From the NCBI GenBank assembly GCA_002840095.1, contig PGZL01000013.1, positions 62,001 to 126,000 on the forward strand: a DNA stretch of 64,000 nucleotides, given 5' to 3'. Position numbers and translations under genes: made by a program. Under the pieces are notes generated by a model that saw only the letters and a list, made by a program, of their open reading frames with translations, did not search any database and had not been told where the DNA came from. Origin of the DNA: Gammaproteobacteria bacterium HGW-Gammaproteobacteria-1 (GTDB lineage Bacteria > Pseudomonadota > Gammaproteobacteria > Thiohalomonadales > Thiohalomonadaceae). Shown piece after piece: positions 16,132-24,822 of this stretch; positions within the stretch are counted from its first letter, which is position 1; every line of letters starts with the position of its first letter.

Positions 16132-16380
16132 ATGAGCAAGGACCCTTTACTGGTAGCGCTGGGCGCAAAGATTCGGACCGTCCGACAGGCCAAAGGCTTT
16201 TCCCAGGAAGCCTTCGCGGCCGAGGCAGGGCTTGGCCGTTCCTACTACGGCGGGATTGAACGGGGGGAAAGAAACGTAGCGGCCCTGAATCTCGTGCAGA
16301 TCGCCAGGATCCTGGGCGTTGAGGTCGGCGAACTATTCCCGTCCCTGAAGGAACTGCGAAAGATTGCCAAGGAAGCTTAG
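16132..16380 (+). CDS. controller-like XRE protein
   Basis: An 82-residue protein that is almost entirely one XRE domain (KIRTVRQAKGFSQEAFAAEA, GLGRSYYGGIERGERN). Size and motif match C proteins that time restriction-modification expression. No Shine-Dalgarno is visible before the ATG and the likely -10 region lies close to it, so the mRNA may be leaderless, as for several C proteins. Short palindromes CCCTcatAGGG (16083-16093) and TGGGCCCA (16125-16132) flank the promoter. No restriction gene lies directly beside it on this strand, so it may be an orphan regulator. Confidence 0.78.
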   Translation: MSKDPLLVALGAKIRTVRQAKGFSQEAFAAEAGLGRSYYGGIERGERNVAALNLVQIARILGVEVGELFPSLKELRKIAKEA

Positions 16381-16447
16381 ACGCGCTTCAGCCCCAGCGG
16401 GGAGGAGGGTGGCAGGTCCCCCGCTATTCCGAGTCCTTCCGCTTGCG

Positions 16448-16726
16448 TCAGTTGTTCAGCTTAAGCCAGCCCTTTATCGCAGAAATGAGTGCGCCAATCA
16501 GAAACAGGACTGGAATCAGAATTTGACCTATCGCCGCCACCGTTTTGTATATTTGTGTGGCGGCCGCTTCACCGGCATCCTTTACATTTGAAGCTTTGGG
16601 CACATCCATCTCGGCGACCGGACCAAGCGCGAAATAGATAACGATTGCAAGGACAACGCTCAGCCACCACGGGATGTTGGTTGCGATATCCAACACGCCT
16701 TCGACCAATCCGCCGCGCCTTGCCAT
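16448..16726 (-). pseudogene. N-terminal membrane stub resembling a membrane-anchored Mrr-type restriction protein
   Basis: A 92-residue frame starting MARRGGLVEGVLDIA with GGGAG at proper spacing. It has two membrane segments (PWWLSVVLAIVIYFALG and AAIGQILIPVLFLIGALISAI). This is the pattern of the N-terminal part of two-TM Mrr-like endonucleases, which continue with a PD-(D/E)XK domain. Here the protein ends right after the second TM (KGWLKLNN). It is either a truncated relic or a free-standing two-TM peptide; the relic reading is inference. Confidence 0.5.
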
Positions 16727-16827
16727 TGAAGTCACTCCCTATGAACGACAAAATCCGTAGTCATTCTCGATTTCCAAGATTTTATCTAACTTTGGCCTGA
16801 GGCACCCCTGATTGTCTCGCGAAGAGA

Positions 16828-17868
16828 TCAGCCCTGGCCGCTCCCTGGCCCTTCCTTTTGTTCGATTTCCTTGAGCACCTTGTCGAAATCGCTTTCAAAC
16901 AGCCGGTCCTGCACGATGCGGTATTTATCGAATTCGCCTTCGGCATGGGCCTTGGCTATCTCGGCTGATACGTTGCCGCTATCTTGTAGAATGTCGCGCT
17001 CGGTAAATTCCAGGAAGGTGTCCAGGCGCGTGGCCCAATCTTCCATGGTCATGGGAGTCTTGCGCCGGGCACGGTCCTCGGCCAGGTCCAAGTAGGCGTT
17101 GACTATACGCCCCATCGATTCGAGCTCGGCCTTGTCGAGGTAGTTCTTGGCGACGCCTACATCGGTCTTGAGGACCTTGCCGTCAGGTGCCCGCTCCCAC
17201 GAGGTCAAGCCCATGTGCGGCTTGCGGCTATCGGCGCGCTGGACGATCAATTCAGCCGCCGTGTGGCCGTGGATGGCATAGTGCAATTTATTCTGCACCT
17301 TGGCGAAAAAGGCCTTGGTCGTCGGTGCATCCCGGTTGTAGTCGATCGCCGTAGCGTAGATGTCGGCAATCTTCTGGTAGAACTTGCGCTCAGAGAGGCG
17401 GATCTCCCTTATTTCGGCCAGCAGGCGCTCAAAGTAGTCCTCGCCCAGAAAACTGCCGTTCTCCATGCGCTGCCGGTCCAGCACATAGCCCTTGATGGCG
17501 AACTCGCGCAACACCCCGGTGGCCCACTGGCGGAACTGGGTGGCCCGCACCGAGTTGACCCGGTAACCGACCGAGATGATGGCGTCGAGATTGTAGAACT
17601 GGGTCAGGTAGCTCTTGCCGTCGGCGGCAGTATTCCGGAATTTCCGGATAACTGAGTGCTCCACCAGCTCACCGCTGGAAAAGATGTTTTTTAGGTGCTC
17701 ACTGATCGTGCGCACATCGACGGCAAAGAGCTCGGCCATGAGCTTTTGCGTCAGCCAGACCGTTTCGTCCTCGTAACGTGCTTCGATACTCTGCTCGCCG
17801 GCTTGGCCGGTGAAGATCAGGAACTCGGCGGTGCTGTTTCTGATCAGCTGCTTGCTGCGCTCCGTCAT
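16828..17868 (-). CDS. rhuM: RhuM family protein
   Basis: A protein of about 346 residues matching the RhuM family: an N-terminal region with VWLTQKLMAELFAVDVRTISEHLKN (a KilA-N/Bro-like DNA-binding type helix), then NLDAIISVGYRVNSVRATQFRQWAT, a long helical middle and a basic C-terminus. RhuM proteins are common next to restriction and toxin genes; their biochemical role is not established. The start at 17868 has GGGAGGGAG directly after the stop of an upstream stub, so the gene may be translated by re-initiation from that stub. Confidence 0.88.
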   Translation of the reverse strand: MTERSKQLIRNSTAEFLIFTGQAGEQSIEARYEDETVWLTQKLMAELFAVDVRTISEHLKNIFSSGELVEHSVIRKFRNTAADGKSYLTQFYNLDAIISVGYRVNSVRATQFRQWATGVLREFAIKGYVLDRQRMENGSFLGEDYFERLLAEIREIRLSERKFYQKIADIYATAIDYNRDAPTTKAFFAKVQNKLHYAIHGHTAAELIVQRADSRKPHMGLTSWERAPDGKVLKTDVGVAKNYLDKAELESMGRIVNAYLDLAEDRARRKTPMTMEDWATRLDTFLEFTERDILQDSGNVSAEIAKAHAEGEFDKYRIVQDRLFESDFDKVLKEIEQKEGPGSGQG

Positions 17869-17884
17869 GGCGCTACTCCCTCCC

Positions 17885-18058
17885 CTATAACTTGTCGAAA
17901 CTGGTACGCACCTGGCGACCGGTGAGCAGCCAGCCATCGTTGAGGATGGAGATGTCCCTGGTGACTAGTTCTTCCAGCAGGTTTTCGTTTTCAATATTGA
18001 CCGGCTGGAGCTTGAGCGGCGCGCTGCCGATGCGCCACATTCCGTGTTCGATGGCCAT
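17885..18058 (-). pseudogene. N-terminal stub of a NucS/DUF91-like endonuclease gene
   Basis: A 57-codon frame. MAIEHGMWRIGSAPLKLQP begins it, then ENLLEELVTRDISILNDGWLLTGRQV. This is the characteristic N-terminal segment of NucS-like PD-(D/E)XK proteins, which normally continue with the D-x(n)-E-x-K core. The frame stops at 17885 before any catalytic residue. The stop codon is fused to the ribosome site of rhuM 17 bp downstream. The nuclease is lost, but its promoter and start may still drive rhuM. Confidence 0.6.
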
Positions 18059-18145
18059 ATATGAAGATATCCTTTACAGAACAAACCCCTGGGCTTTCAC
18101 TCAGACAAATTCGTGTATGAGACCGCCCCGTTAAAAACGCAATGC

Positions 18146-19156
18146 TTACAATTTTACTACCCGATAAGAGAGCGGTAGTGAAAACGCCGTCTTAAGGTAT
18201 TCTAAGTATTTGTCATCCTCTTTCGAGAGAGGTTGACGACCGACTATTTCAAGTTGTGGTGGCAGCGGATGCTTCCGAGTTGGATGGTAGGCATATTCGA
18301 GCAATTGCCCCAAAGCTTGGCGAATTACGGACCTCGGATTCAAATCAGATTTGATCTCGAACAGAATAAGTTGATCTTTCGTTTTTAAACTTACATCGAT
18401 GAAATCCTGTTCACGGAGAATCTTAGAACCGGGGTATTCACGCTCCAACTGATCCATGAGCAACGCTTGCATGCGTGCGTGCTCAGGGGTACATTCTACA
18501 GCGCCTGTTGGGCGCCGCAGAAATGACTTTGCTCCGGGCTTATCTTTGGAACCTTTCCTTTCTATTTTCCCAGACCGGATGGTTTCCACGGATGGCTCAT
18601 CTTGCCCCCAAATATTGGGGGCGTCAAAGAGCCTGTAGCGATTCAGATTGAGTATTGGATCGCCGGGCATTGCGTAGGTTTCTGGGGTAAATCGAAAAAC
18701 ATTTCGCGAACGGAAGCGTACATTCACGACGCTGGTGACATATTCCGCCTTACCCAAACCAGAAACGTCACCGTCAACATCCTTGATTTCACTAATCATG
18801 ATGTTGAGCCATCCTTTTCTCTTAAAAACCTTAACAGCCTCGGCCGCTTGTGTGTCGTCAAGACATTCTACGTCCTTGATAGTCGCAACATATCTCCTTC
18901 TTTTGTCCGGCTGAATTGTAAATAGTGTCAGATGGAAGGGTTGGCTAGACTTGAGTAGTTTTGTTCGACTTTTGTTCACCCCTTGGACAAACGCGTAGCG
19001 CCAACCGTCGATCTGCCATTCAGATCGAAACAGCCATTCCTCGTGACCAAAGCCATGCGTATGGCTATATGTTTTTGCCGCCTCATGTTTTCGTGCATCA
19101 CCCGTAGGCCTGCGCCAATCACTTGAATTAAATGCTATCCGGGCAATTTTGTGCAT
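18146..19156 (-). CDS. PD-(D/E)XK nuclease with an unrecognised N-terminal domain
   Basis: A 336-residue protein. Residues about 244-290 carry a PD-(D/E)XK core: ILREQDFIDVSL (Asp254), LILFEIKSD (Glu267, Lys269) and IRQALGQLLEYAY, the helix with conserved Gln. Residues 1-180 are a separate domain with a repeated aromatic pattern (GFGHEEWLFRSEWQIDGWRY, FVQGVNKSR), possibly a nucleic-acid reader. The position between rhuM and a SIR2-like gene, with type I restriction downstream, suggests anti-phage defence. AGGAACG precedes the ATG. Modified-base recognition is a guess only. Confidence 0.7.
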   Translation of the reverse strand: MHKIARIAFNSSDWRRPTGDARKHEAAKTYSHTHGFGHEEWLFRSEWQIDGWRYAFVQGVNKSRTKLLKSSQPFHLTLFTIQPDKRRRYVATIKDVECLDDTQAAEAVKVFKRKGWLNIMISEIKDVDGDVSGLGKAEYVTSVVNVRFRSRNVFRFTPETYAMPGDPILNLNRYRLFDAPNIWGQDEPSVETIRSGKIERKGSKDKPGAKSFLRRPTGAVECTPEHARMQALLMDQLEREYPGSKILREQDFIDVSLKTKDQLILFEIKSDLNPRSVIRQALGQLLEYAYHPTRKHPLPPQLEIVGRQPLSKEDDKYLEYLKTAFSLPLSYRVVKL

Positions 19157-19282
19157 GTAACGTTCCTGTGGTTGTTAATTTTGCGTCCTTGTTTTCAGGC
19201 ATCAGGCCGTGCGAGCCCCAAACCATTGTGCGTCCCCGAATATCCTAATGATCTGACAGTATCGGTGGCTGGAAGTTATTCG

Positions 19283-20605
19283 TCAGACACCAAACAACTT
19301 CGAGATATCAATCTCTTCTGCCGTTGCAGCAATCAGCCGAACCTTTTTTGCTTTTAGCGCGTTATGGCCGTTGACCGTGACCTTGGTGTATTGATTGGCC
19401 GCCGTACCAAATATCTTTTCCATTCGGGAGAGGAAATAATCAGATGTAGCTTCTGGTACAACAATGTCGATATTTCTATCAGGATGATTGCGAAGAATAT
19501 CGTTGAAGTGTTCATCAGCGTTGTTGAATGAATAACCAACAACAACAATATGTCTTGATGCTCTCACCCAGTCGGAGGCCACCCCCCAAAGTTCGATATA
19601 GCGATGGGACAGGATAGGCTTCAGCCGTAGTGGCGGCACCAAGGCAGGAATAACGTGTTTTTGTTTCTGTAGGTCTTCATGGACCACATCGACATTTGGA
19701 GAAATTATATTTCGTATGAAGTCAGCCGGATCGCACTCCAAAATGTTTTCTATCGGCAGCAAATCACGGGTATCCATTCGGACATAGTCAGATAGACCTC
19801 CGTGGAAGTACACGGTTGCGTCGCCAAGTTGGCGTTGTAGAAATGCCGTGTAGTTGAGCGTGATTGCTCGGATGTCTTTTGGAAGAGCGCCGTAAAAAGG
19901 AAGCGTCTTATCGTTATGGGCGGAAATCACTTCTTTTTGTTTCGCCACCAGATAGGCCCAGAGAGACCATGAGATATAGAGGTAGTTTCTGATATCGGAT
20001 GGCTTGTCGTTATAAAACCCGAGGAACTTCTCTATCAACAACGTCTCAATGTTCAGCATATCCGCGCCAAGCGCGGCAGCCACCTCGTGACGCTCACCGC
20101 TCAGCCCCATTTTCAGGGTGTGCTTAAGAACCGTCTTGAACGTATCAGACAGTGACAACTTGTGAATATCAAGGATGGAATCGCTGTCGATCCAGTCATC
20201 TGCCTGCGTCGGAAACACTTCTCGGATCAGTGCCTCCGTTTCGTCGTCGAGATAACTTTGCTCCGCAATAGCTGCAAGCTTGTTGAACAGGCGAATAATT
20301 AGTTCTCCATGCTTGCGGACATGTTCCTGTTCTGGCGGCAGGTGAGCGATAGCCTCGTGAACACGCTGCACCATGGCCTTTTGTTCATGCGTTTCCCTAG
20401 TCGCAATCTTGTCAACAGCTCTGGCAATCATATTATTGAAGCTGAAGCGCAGCCCGGGGAGCATTGCCCTTAATGCCTCGTCAACGGGTTTTCCAGGCCC
20501 ATCAAGGTATCGGGTAACATCAGCCAATAGAGTATTGGCAAGCGGAAAATCTATGCCGGCGGTTCGATCAACCCCCGCTCCGAGGATTAGCAATTTGTCA
20601 CTCAC
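19283..20605 (-). CDS. SIR2-like NAD-processing domain protein (candidate defence effector)
   Basis: A protein of about 440 residues from a GTG with AAGGAG at 6-bp spacing. SIR2-type motifs are spread in order: LLILGAGVDRTAGIDF (nucleotide-binding GAG, residues 9-17), ITLNYTAFLQRQ (Asn251, the family's conserved N), VYFHGGL (His268, catalytic-type histidine) and VVGYSFNNADEHFNDIL (residues 356-370). The large helical insert between the first two motifs is typical of defence SIR2 proteins that deplete NAD+ after phage sensing, such as ThsA or DSR types. No partner domain is fused. The sensor, if any, may be a neighbour. Confidence 0.72.
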   Translation of the reverse strand: MSDKLLILGAGVDRTAGIDFPLANTLLADVTRYLDGPGKPVDEALRAMLPGLRFSFNNMIARAVDKIATRETHEQKAMVQRVHEAIAHLPPEQEHVRKHGELIIRLFNKLAAIAEQSYLDDETEALIREVFPTQADDWIDSDSILDIHKLSLSDTFKTVLKHTLKMGLSGERHEVAAALGADMLNIETLLIEKFLGFYNDKPSDIRNYLYISWSLWAYLVAKQKEVISAHNDKTLPFYGALPKDIRAITLNYTAFLQRQLGDATVYFHGGLSDYVRMDTRDLLPIENILECDPADFIRNIISPNVDVVHEDLQKQKHVIPALVPPLRLKPILSHRYIELWGVASDWVRASRHIVVVGYSFNNADEHFNDILRNHPDRNIDIVVPEATSDYFLSRMEKIFGTAANQYTKVTVNGHNALKAKKVRLIAATAEEIDISKLFGV

Positions 20606-20847
20606 TGGAAGCTCCTTGTGTGCTGTTTGTCTATGCACGGCGTCTACTGTACTTGCGCCATCATGGCGTTGAGCAGCTCGGTCTGTTTGCTCACGACCAG
20701 AGGGGTCTGGTTAAATTGAAACTCTGGCCACCGTCCGCTCGGATAACCACGGCGGCTGGCTGCTCGGGGCAGATAGATTTCAAGTTACTCTGACCCCGCA
20801 GGCCCCTGGGTTGCTTGTCAGACCTGCCCCCGTAGCGCGATACGTAA
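20606..20847. repeat. intergenic gap with inverted GGGGTC/CTCTGACC-type ends
   Basis: A 242-bp gap without a convincing gene. Near 20698-20726 lies GGGGTCTGGTTAAATTGAAA followed by CTCTGGCC, and near 20777-20807 its inverted relative ending CTCTGACCCC. Such GGGTCAGAG ends frame REP-associated (RAYT-type) elements in gammaproteobacteria. The copy is degenerate, so it is at most a mobile-element remnant. Confidence 0.4.
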
Positions 20848-21948
20848 CTATTTTTTACCGCGCATGTACTCCATCGCCTCGAATCCGACACTGGTTCGCT
20901 CTATGTCAAACATTCGGAGTAGTTTCTTAATGCCCTTATCACCGTGGCCGGAAAATATGTGTTTATTCAGCATGGAACGCATACCAAATTTCTTGACGAT
21001 ATTATCGATAGTGCCTAGAGCGAGTGAAATACTAGGCCAACCATTGCTGATGGTTAGCGATACTTTTCCTGCATCGGTGTTACCCATTGCGCGGTCGATG
21101 TCACTAGAGACCGCGCTAAGAAGCTTTTTATATCTAGCGACTGCCTTTGGATCTTCGTTATCCATAGCCGCCTGCACTGTATTCATCCACTCCCGCATTG
21201 CAGCGTATTTATCACGCATTTGATAGGCAATGGGAATCAGTTGATGGACGTCTCTCGCTTCTTCAATAATCTCGTTTACGATGGGCGGCAAGGTCAGCCT
21301 TGCGGTTCTCTGCGTCTCCGCTCTTGCCCTTGTTTCGAATAGCCGAAGCCGCTCGGTGTTAATCCACTCCACTGTTTCTTTCACCATGTCCACTGACGGA
21401 GTAGCCAATATAGTTTGCTCAATAACACGCTTCCTTAACGGGTGACCTGAATACGGCGCATCAAATACATGGCTTCTAGCGAGCATACCCGCAGTGCCCC
21501 AAATCACTGCTGACATGTAGGGATCGGCAGCGCCAAGTCCCTTTGCCCAACTCTCTTCGTTCCTTCTTTGTTCCTCTATCAGCGTTGAAGTTACGCACAG
21601 CCTGCCAAGTAGGTATTTCCTAGCCTCTCCAATATCCCTGTCTTTGGCTGCAAATGGCAGTGCTCGTATAAGACCTGAGCCCACCAATGGAGAGAATATT
21701 GTTCCGTAAGAATCCCAAGAGTCGGTAAATGAAGAATCGATAATTAACGAATCTCTAAACACAATATCGACTAGCAGGCTAAGAAGTGCTTCGAGCTGTA
21801 CTCCCGCTGAAGGAACGTCACGAATGACGTGCGCATCCCCGGCTTGATTAATGACAACCTCACTTGCCGTGTCCCTATCTAGGCCATTAGCCAGACCGGC
21901 CCCAATGTCTTGGAGAAGCCAGTTGTCAATAATTAGGGGGTTTCCCAT
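20848..21948 (-). CDS. unknown 366-residue protein of the defence island
   Basis: A soluble, mostly helical protein with no recognised motif. It begins MGNPLIIDNWLLQDIGAGLA and ends with a basic tail. A central stretch (LTLPPIVNEIIEEARDVHQ, then MRDKYAAMREWMNTVQAAM) is strongly helical and could be coiled coil. It lies between hsdM and the SIR2-like gene on the same strand, with 76 bp to hsdM and a repeat-containing 242-bp gap to the SIR2 gene. Codon use and lower GC match the island. Candidate partner, sensor or independent defence protein; no function is assigned. Confidence 0.6.
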   Translation of the reverse strand: MGNPLIIDNWLLQDIGAGLANGLDRDTASEVVINQAGDAHVIRDVPSAGVQLEALLSLLVDIVFRDSLIIDSSFTDSWDSYGTIFSPLVGSGLIRALPFAAKDRDIGEARKYLLGRLCVTSTLIEEQRRNEESWAKGLGAADPYMSAVIWGTAGMLARSHVFDAPYSGHPLRKRVIEQTILATPSVDMVKETVEWINTERLRLFETRARAETQRTARLTLPPIVNEIIEEARDVHQLIPIAYQMRDKYAAMREWMNTVQAAMDNEDPKAVARYKKLLSAVSSDIDRAMGNTDAGKVSLTISNGWPSISLALGTIDNIVKKFGMRSMLNKHIFSGHGDKGIKKLLRMFDIERTSVGFEAMEYMRGKK

Positions 21949-22024
21949 AACTACAATCCCCGAGAAAGAAACGGTTTAAAGATAACATTCTGAGGTGTCG
22001 CCAATTGTCATCATGTCCTCGTTG

Positions 22025-23653
22025 TCACTTCTTAGCGCCAAGAGGCAATGGAGCCAAGCCTAGCTCTTTTAAGAATTCATTATGGCGACGGGTAGCGCTG
22101 ACGATCTTATCTTCCAGATCAACTAACTCAGCATTCACCGCCTGCAATTCAATCTTCTCCTCTTCCGTGGCGGTACTTACATAACGCGAGATATTGAGGT
22201 TGTAGTCGTTCTTCTCGATTTCCTCCATCGACACACGCCGCGAGTAGCGCGGGTCTTCCTTGCGGTATTGGTAGGTCGAGACAATCTTGTCGATGTGCTC
22301 GGGCCGCAGCCGATTTTGCCGTTTTCCCTTTTCAAAATTCTCTGGGCCTGAAGCATTGATAAACAGCACGTCATCCGGCTTTTTGCAGCGTTTCAGAACC
22401 AGAATGCAGACCGGTATGCCGGTGGAGAAGAACAGGTTGGCGGGCAGGCCGATCACGGTGTCGATATGGCCGTCCTTCAACAGTTTGGTGCGGATGCGAG
22501 CTTCCGAGCCACCACGGAACAGCACGCCGTGGGGCAGGATGATTGCCATCACGCCGCTATCGCTCAAAAAGTGGAAGCCATGCAATAGGAAGGCGAAGTC
22601 GGCGGCCGATTTTGGGGCGAGGCCGTAGTTCTTGAAGCGAAAATCCTCGCCCAGCGCTTCGCTGGGTTCCCAGCGGTAACTGAAGGGCGGATTCGCGACC
22701 ACGGCATCGAATTGCAGCTTTTTCGCCGGGTTCATCTCGTTGAGGATGTCCCAGTCGTTAAGCAGCGAATCGCCGTGGTGAATCTCGAACTCGGTATCTT
22801 TTACCCCGTGCAGAAGCATGTTCATGCGCGCCAGGTTGTAGGTGGTGATGTTCTTTTCCTGGCCGTAAATCTTGCCGATGCCGCCCTTGCCTAATTGCTT
22901 GCGCACGTTCAGTAGCAGCGAGCCAGAGCCGCAAGCGAAGTCGTAGACCTTGTTCAGCTTTTTCTTTAGGCCGCTTTTGGGTTCCTGACTGTCCAGAGTG
23001 ACGATGCGGGAAAGAATGGTGGAGATCTGCTGCGGGGTGTAGAACTCACCCGCCTTTTTGCCCGATCCGGCGGCGAACTGGCCGATCAGGAATTCGTAGG
23101 CATCGCCCAGGATATCGGTATCGGTGCCGAATTTGGCTATGCCCTCGGCGATCTTCTTGATAATCGAGCAGAGTTTCTCATTGCGAATCTTGGGCGTCTT
23201 GCCCAGCTTCTCCGAATGCAGGTTGATCTCGGAGAACAGGCCCTGAAAAGTGCTGGCAAAAGACTTCTCCTCGATGTACTTGAATCCCTTCCACAAGGTA
23301 TCCAGCAAGTCGTCGTGCTGGGTGCGCGCCATCTCGTAGATGCTGCTCCACAGGTAGGGCGGCTCGATCACATAATGCACCTTGAGGCGCATCTGCTTTT
23401 CGAAGTCTTCCACATCCTCAGCATTATCTTCGTACCATATCGCCAGCGGTGCGCGTTTGTCGTCACCCTCCGGCGCGGGATAGTCCCGCCCCAGTTCCTT
23501 CTGCGCCGCCGCTTCGTAGTTGTCGGAGAGGTAGCGCAAAAACAGGAACGACAACATATAGTCGCGGAAGTCGTCGGCGTTCATCGCGCCGCGCAACTGG
23601 TCGGCGATGTCCCAGAGGGTCTTGCCGAGTTGGCTGAGTTGTTCTTTAGTCAT
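22025..23653 (-). CDS. hsdM: type I restriction-modification DNA methyltransferase subunit HsdM
   Basis: A 542-residue N6-adenine methyltransferase. The HsdM N-terminal helical domain (residues 1-150) is followed by the SAM-binding motif VYDFACGSGSLLLN (about 237-249) and the catalytic NPPF at 321-324; GEFYTPQQIS is a further family marker. It acts with HsdS to methylate, and with HsdR to restrict. It is the last gene of the hsdR-hsdS-prrC-hsdM cluster, 35 bp after prrC. All motifs are intact. Confidence 0.95.
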   Translation of the reverse strand: MTKEQLSQLGKTLWDIADQLRGAMNADDFRDYMLSFLFLRYLSDNYEAAAQKELGRDYPAPEGDDKRAPLAIWYEDNAEDVEDFEKQMRLKVHYVIEPPYLWSSIYEMARTQHDDLLDTLWKGFKYIEEKSFASTFQGLFSEINLHSEKLGKTPKIRNEKLCSIIKKIAEGIAKFGTDTDILGDAYEFLIGQFAAGSGKKAGEFYTPQQISTILSRIVTLDSQEPKSGLKKKLNKVYDFACGSGSLLLNVRKQLGKGGIGKIYGQEKNITTYNLARMNMLLHGVKDTEFEIHHGDSLLNDWDILNEMNPAKKLQFDAVVANPPFSYRWEPSEALGEDFRFKNYGLAPKSAADFAFLLHGFHFLSDSGVMAIILPHGVLFRGGSEARIRTKLLKDGHIDTVIGLPANLFFSTGIPVCILVLKRCKKPDDVLFINASGPENFEKGKRQNRLRPEHIDKIVSTYQYRKEDPRYSRRVSMEEIEKNDYNLNISRYVSTATEEEKIELQAVNAELVDLEDKIVSATRRHNEFLKELGLAPLPLGAKK

Positions 23654-23688
23654 TAGTTAGCTCGTCAGTGCGTCAAGTTTCGCAATAT

Positions 23689-24822
23689 TTATGGCAACTC
23701 GAACTCGTATCGTTCCATAAAGTTCGTAAAGATATCTTTGAACAGCTCTTTGTTGTCCGGAACCATTTCTTTTGGATCGTAAATCGAATAAGCGCCATGA
23801 CTTAACAGGTTCAACGCACGCGCATGCAGGTCTTTGTCGTCTTGATTTAGGCAGAATGAGATGTCATCAGAGCCAAAATAGTTTGCCGTTTTCTCGAGAA
23901 TACTGCGAAGAGAATTAAAATGATGCGTATATAGGTTGCCAGTGTTCATTGCCTTTTTCAGTTCGCTCAGAATTGCCACATGATGAAAGAAAGGCGAATC
24001 GTCAGTTGCCTGCAATGAATGCCCATCAGAGCCATGGCTTCTGTACAGAAAATATTTTTTGTGTGACTGCTTCTTCAATTCATTACACATTACATTAAAA
24101 AAAAGCCCGTGATGCGATGAAATTACCGTTTTTAATGGGGTCTCTCGCTCCTTCCCTTTCTTGAGCAACTTAGCCAAGTCGCAAGCAACGGCTATTGCAT
24201 TGTTGTCGTCGAGCGATGAAATTGGATCGTCAATATAGAAATATCTGACCCAGTCATACGTAGGCTCGCCATCAATGGCCATCTCACATATCGCCAGAAA
24301 AAAACACCAGATAAAGATATTCTCTTCACCACGAGAAACTTTAATATTGTCTTGAATGATATTTTCTGGCTCTTGAGAGCCCGGCCTATACTTGGGGTTT
24401 GCCACTTCCTTGCTAAACACCACTTTCCAATCCGCGTAGTCGATCTTGAAATTAAAATCCGCATACCGCTCAAGATACGCAAAAATCTTATCTTCCAGCG
24501 CTGCTGCCTGCTGAAAAACGGAAAAGAATTTTGAATCCGGATTAATTTTAATGTGGCGCTCTGCATCATTGCTCAGATCATTGTCCCAATGAAACAGGTC
24601 TTCAGTGAATGCATTGAAATATAGTGTGTCCCGATTGATGCCTTTCTTGCGCTTCCCCGCCTCTTTGAATTCCATTGATAGCCGCGTTTTTCCCGTGCCG
24701 TTATATGCATAGAGAAGAACAAAGTCCACACCCCCATTACCCGTTGGGCGCAGATCATCTCTTAGCCGTGTCACGACATTGCGAAGGCTCTTGTAATTGT
24801 AAACCTTTGGCTTGTCGCTCAT
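23689..24822 (-). CDS. prrC: PrrC-type anticodon nuclease with ABC-like ATPase domain
   Basis: A 377-residue protein, about the length of E. coli PrrC (396). The N-terminal ABC-like NTPase shows Walker A YNGTGKTR (about 40-47), signature VSRGEENIF (162-170), Walker B YFYIDDPISSLDD (194-206) and the H-loop ISSHH (234-238). The C-terminal nuclease domain has Arg306, Glu310 and His342, with spacing of +4 and +36 identical to the PrrC triad Arg320-Glu324-His356. PrrC cuts tRNA-Lys when phage disables the host restriction complex. Its start overlaps hsdS by four bases, so it is coupled to the restriction system. Confidence 0.9.
   Translation of the reverse strand: MSDKPKVYNYKSLRNVVTRLRDDLRPTGNGGVDFVLLYAYNGTGKTRLSMEFKEAGKRKKGINRDTLYFNAFTEDLFHWDNDLSNDAERHIKINPDSKFFSVFQQAAALEDKIFAYLERYADFNFKIDYADWKVVFSKEVANPKYRPGSQEPENIIQDNIKVSRGEENIFIWCFFLAICEMAIDGEPTYDWVRYFYIDDPISSLDDNNAIAVACDLAKLLKKGKERETPLKTVISSHHGLFFNVMCNELKKQSHKKYFLYRSHGSDGHSLQATDDSPFFHHVAILSELKKAMNTGNLYTHHFNSLRSILEKTANYFGSDDISFCLNQDDKDLHARALNLLSHGAYSIYDPKEMVPDNKELFKDIFTNFMERYEFELP

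Noticed and set aside
19354-19548. A second short minus-strand frame inside the SIR2-like gene
   Set aside because: It is a different frame of the same conserved region (GYSFNN...) with no start signal; no frameshift is needed to explain the SIR2 gene.
20691-20891. A 66-codon minus-strand frame in the gap before the SIR2 gene
   Set aside because: No conserved features or ribosome site; it covers degenerate GGGTCAGAG-type repeat ends.
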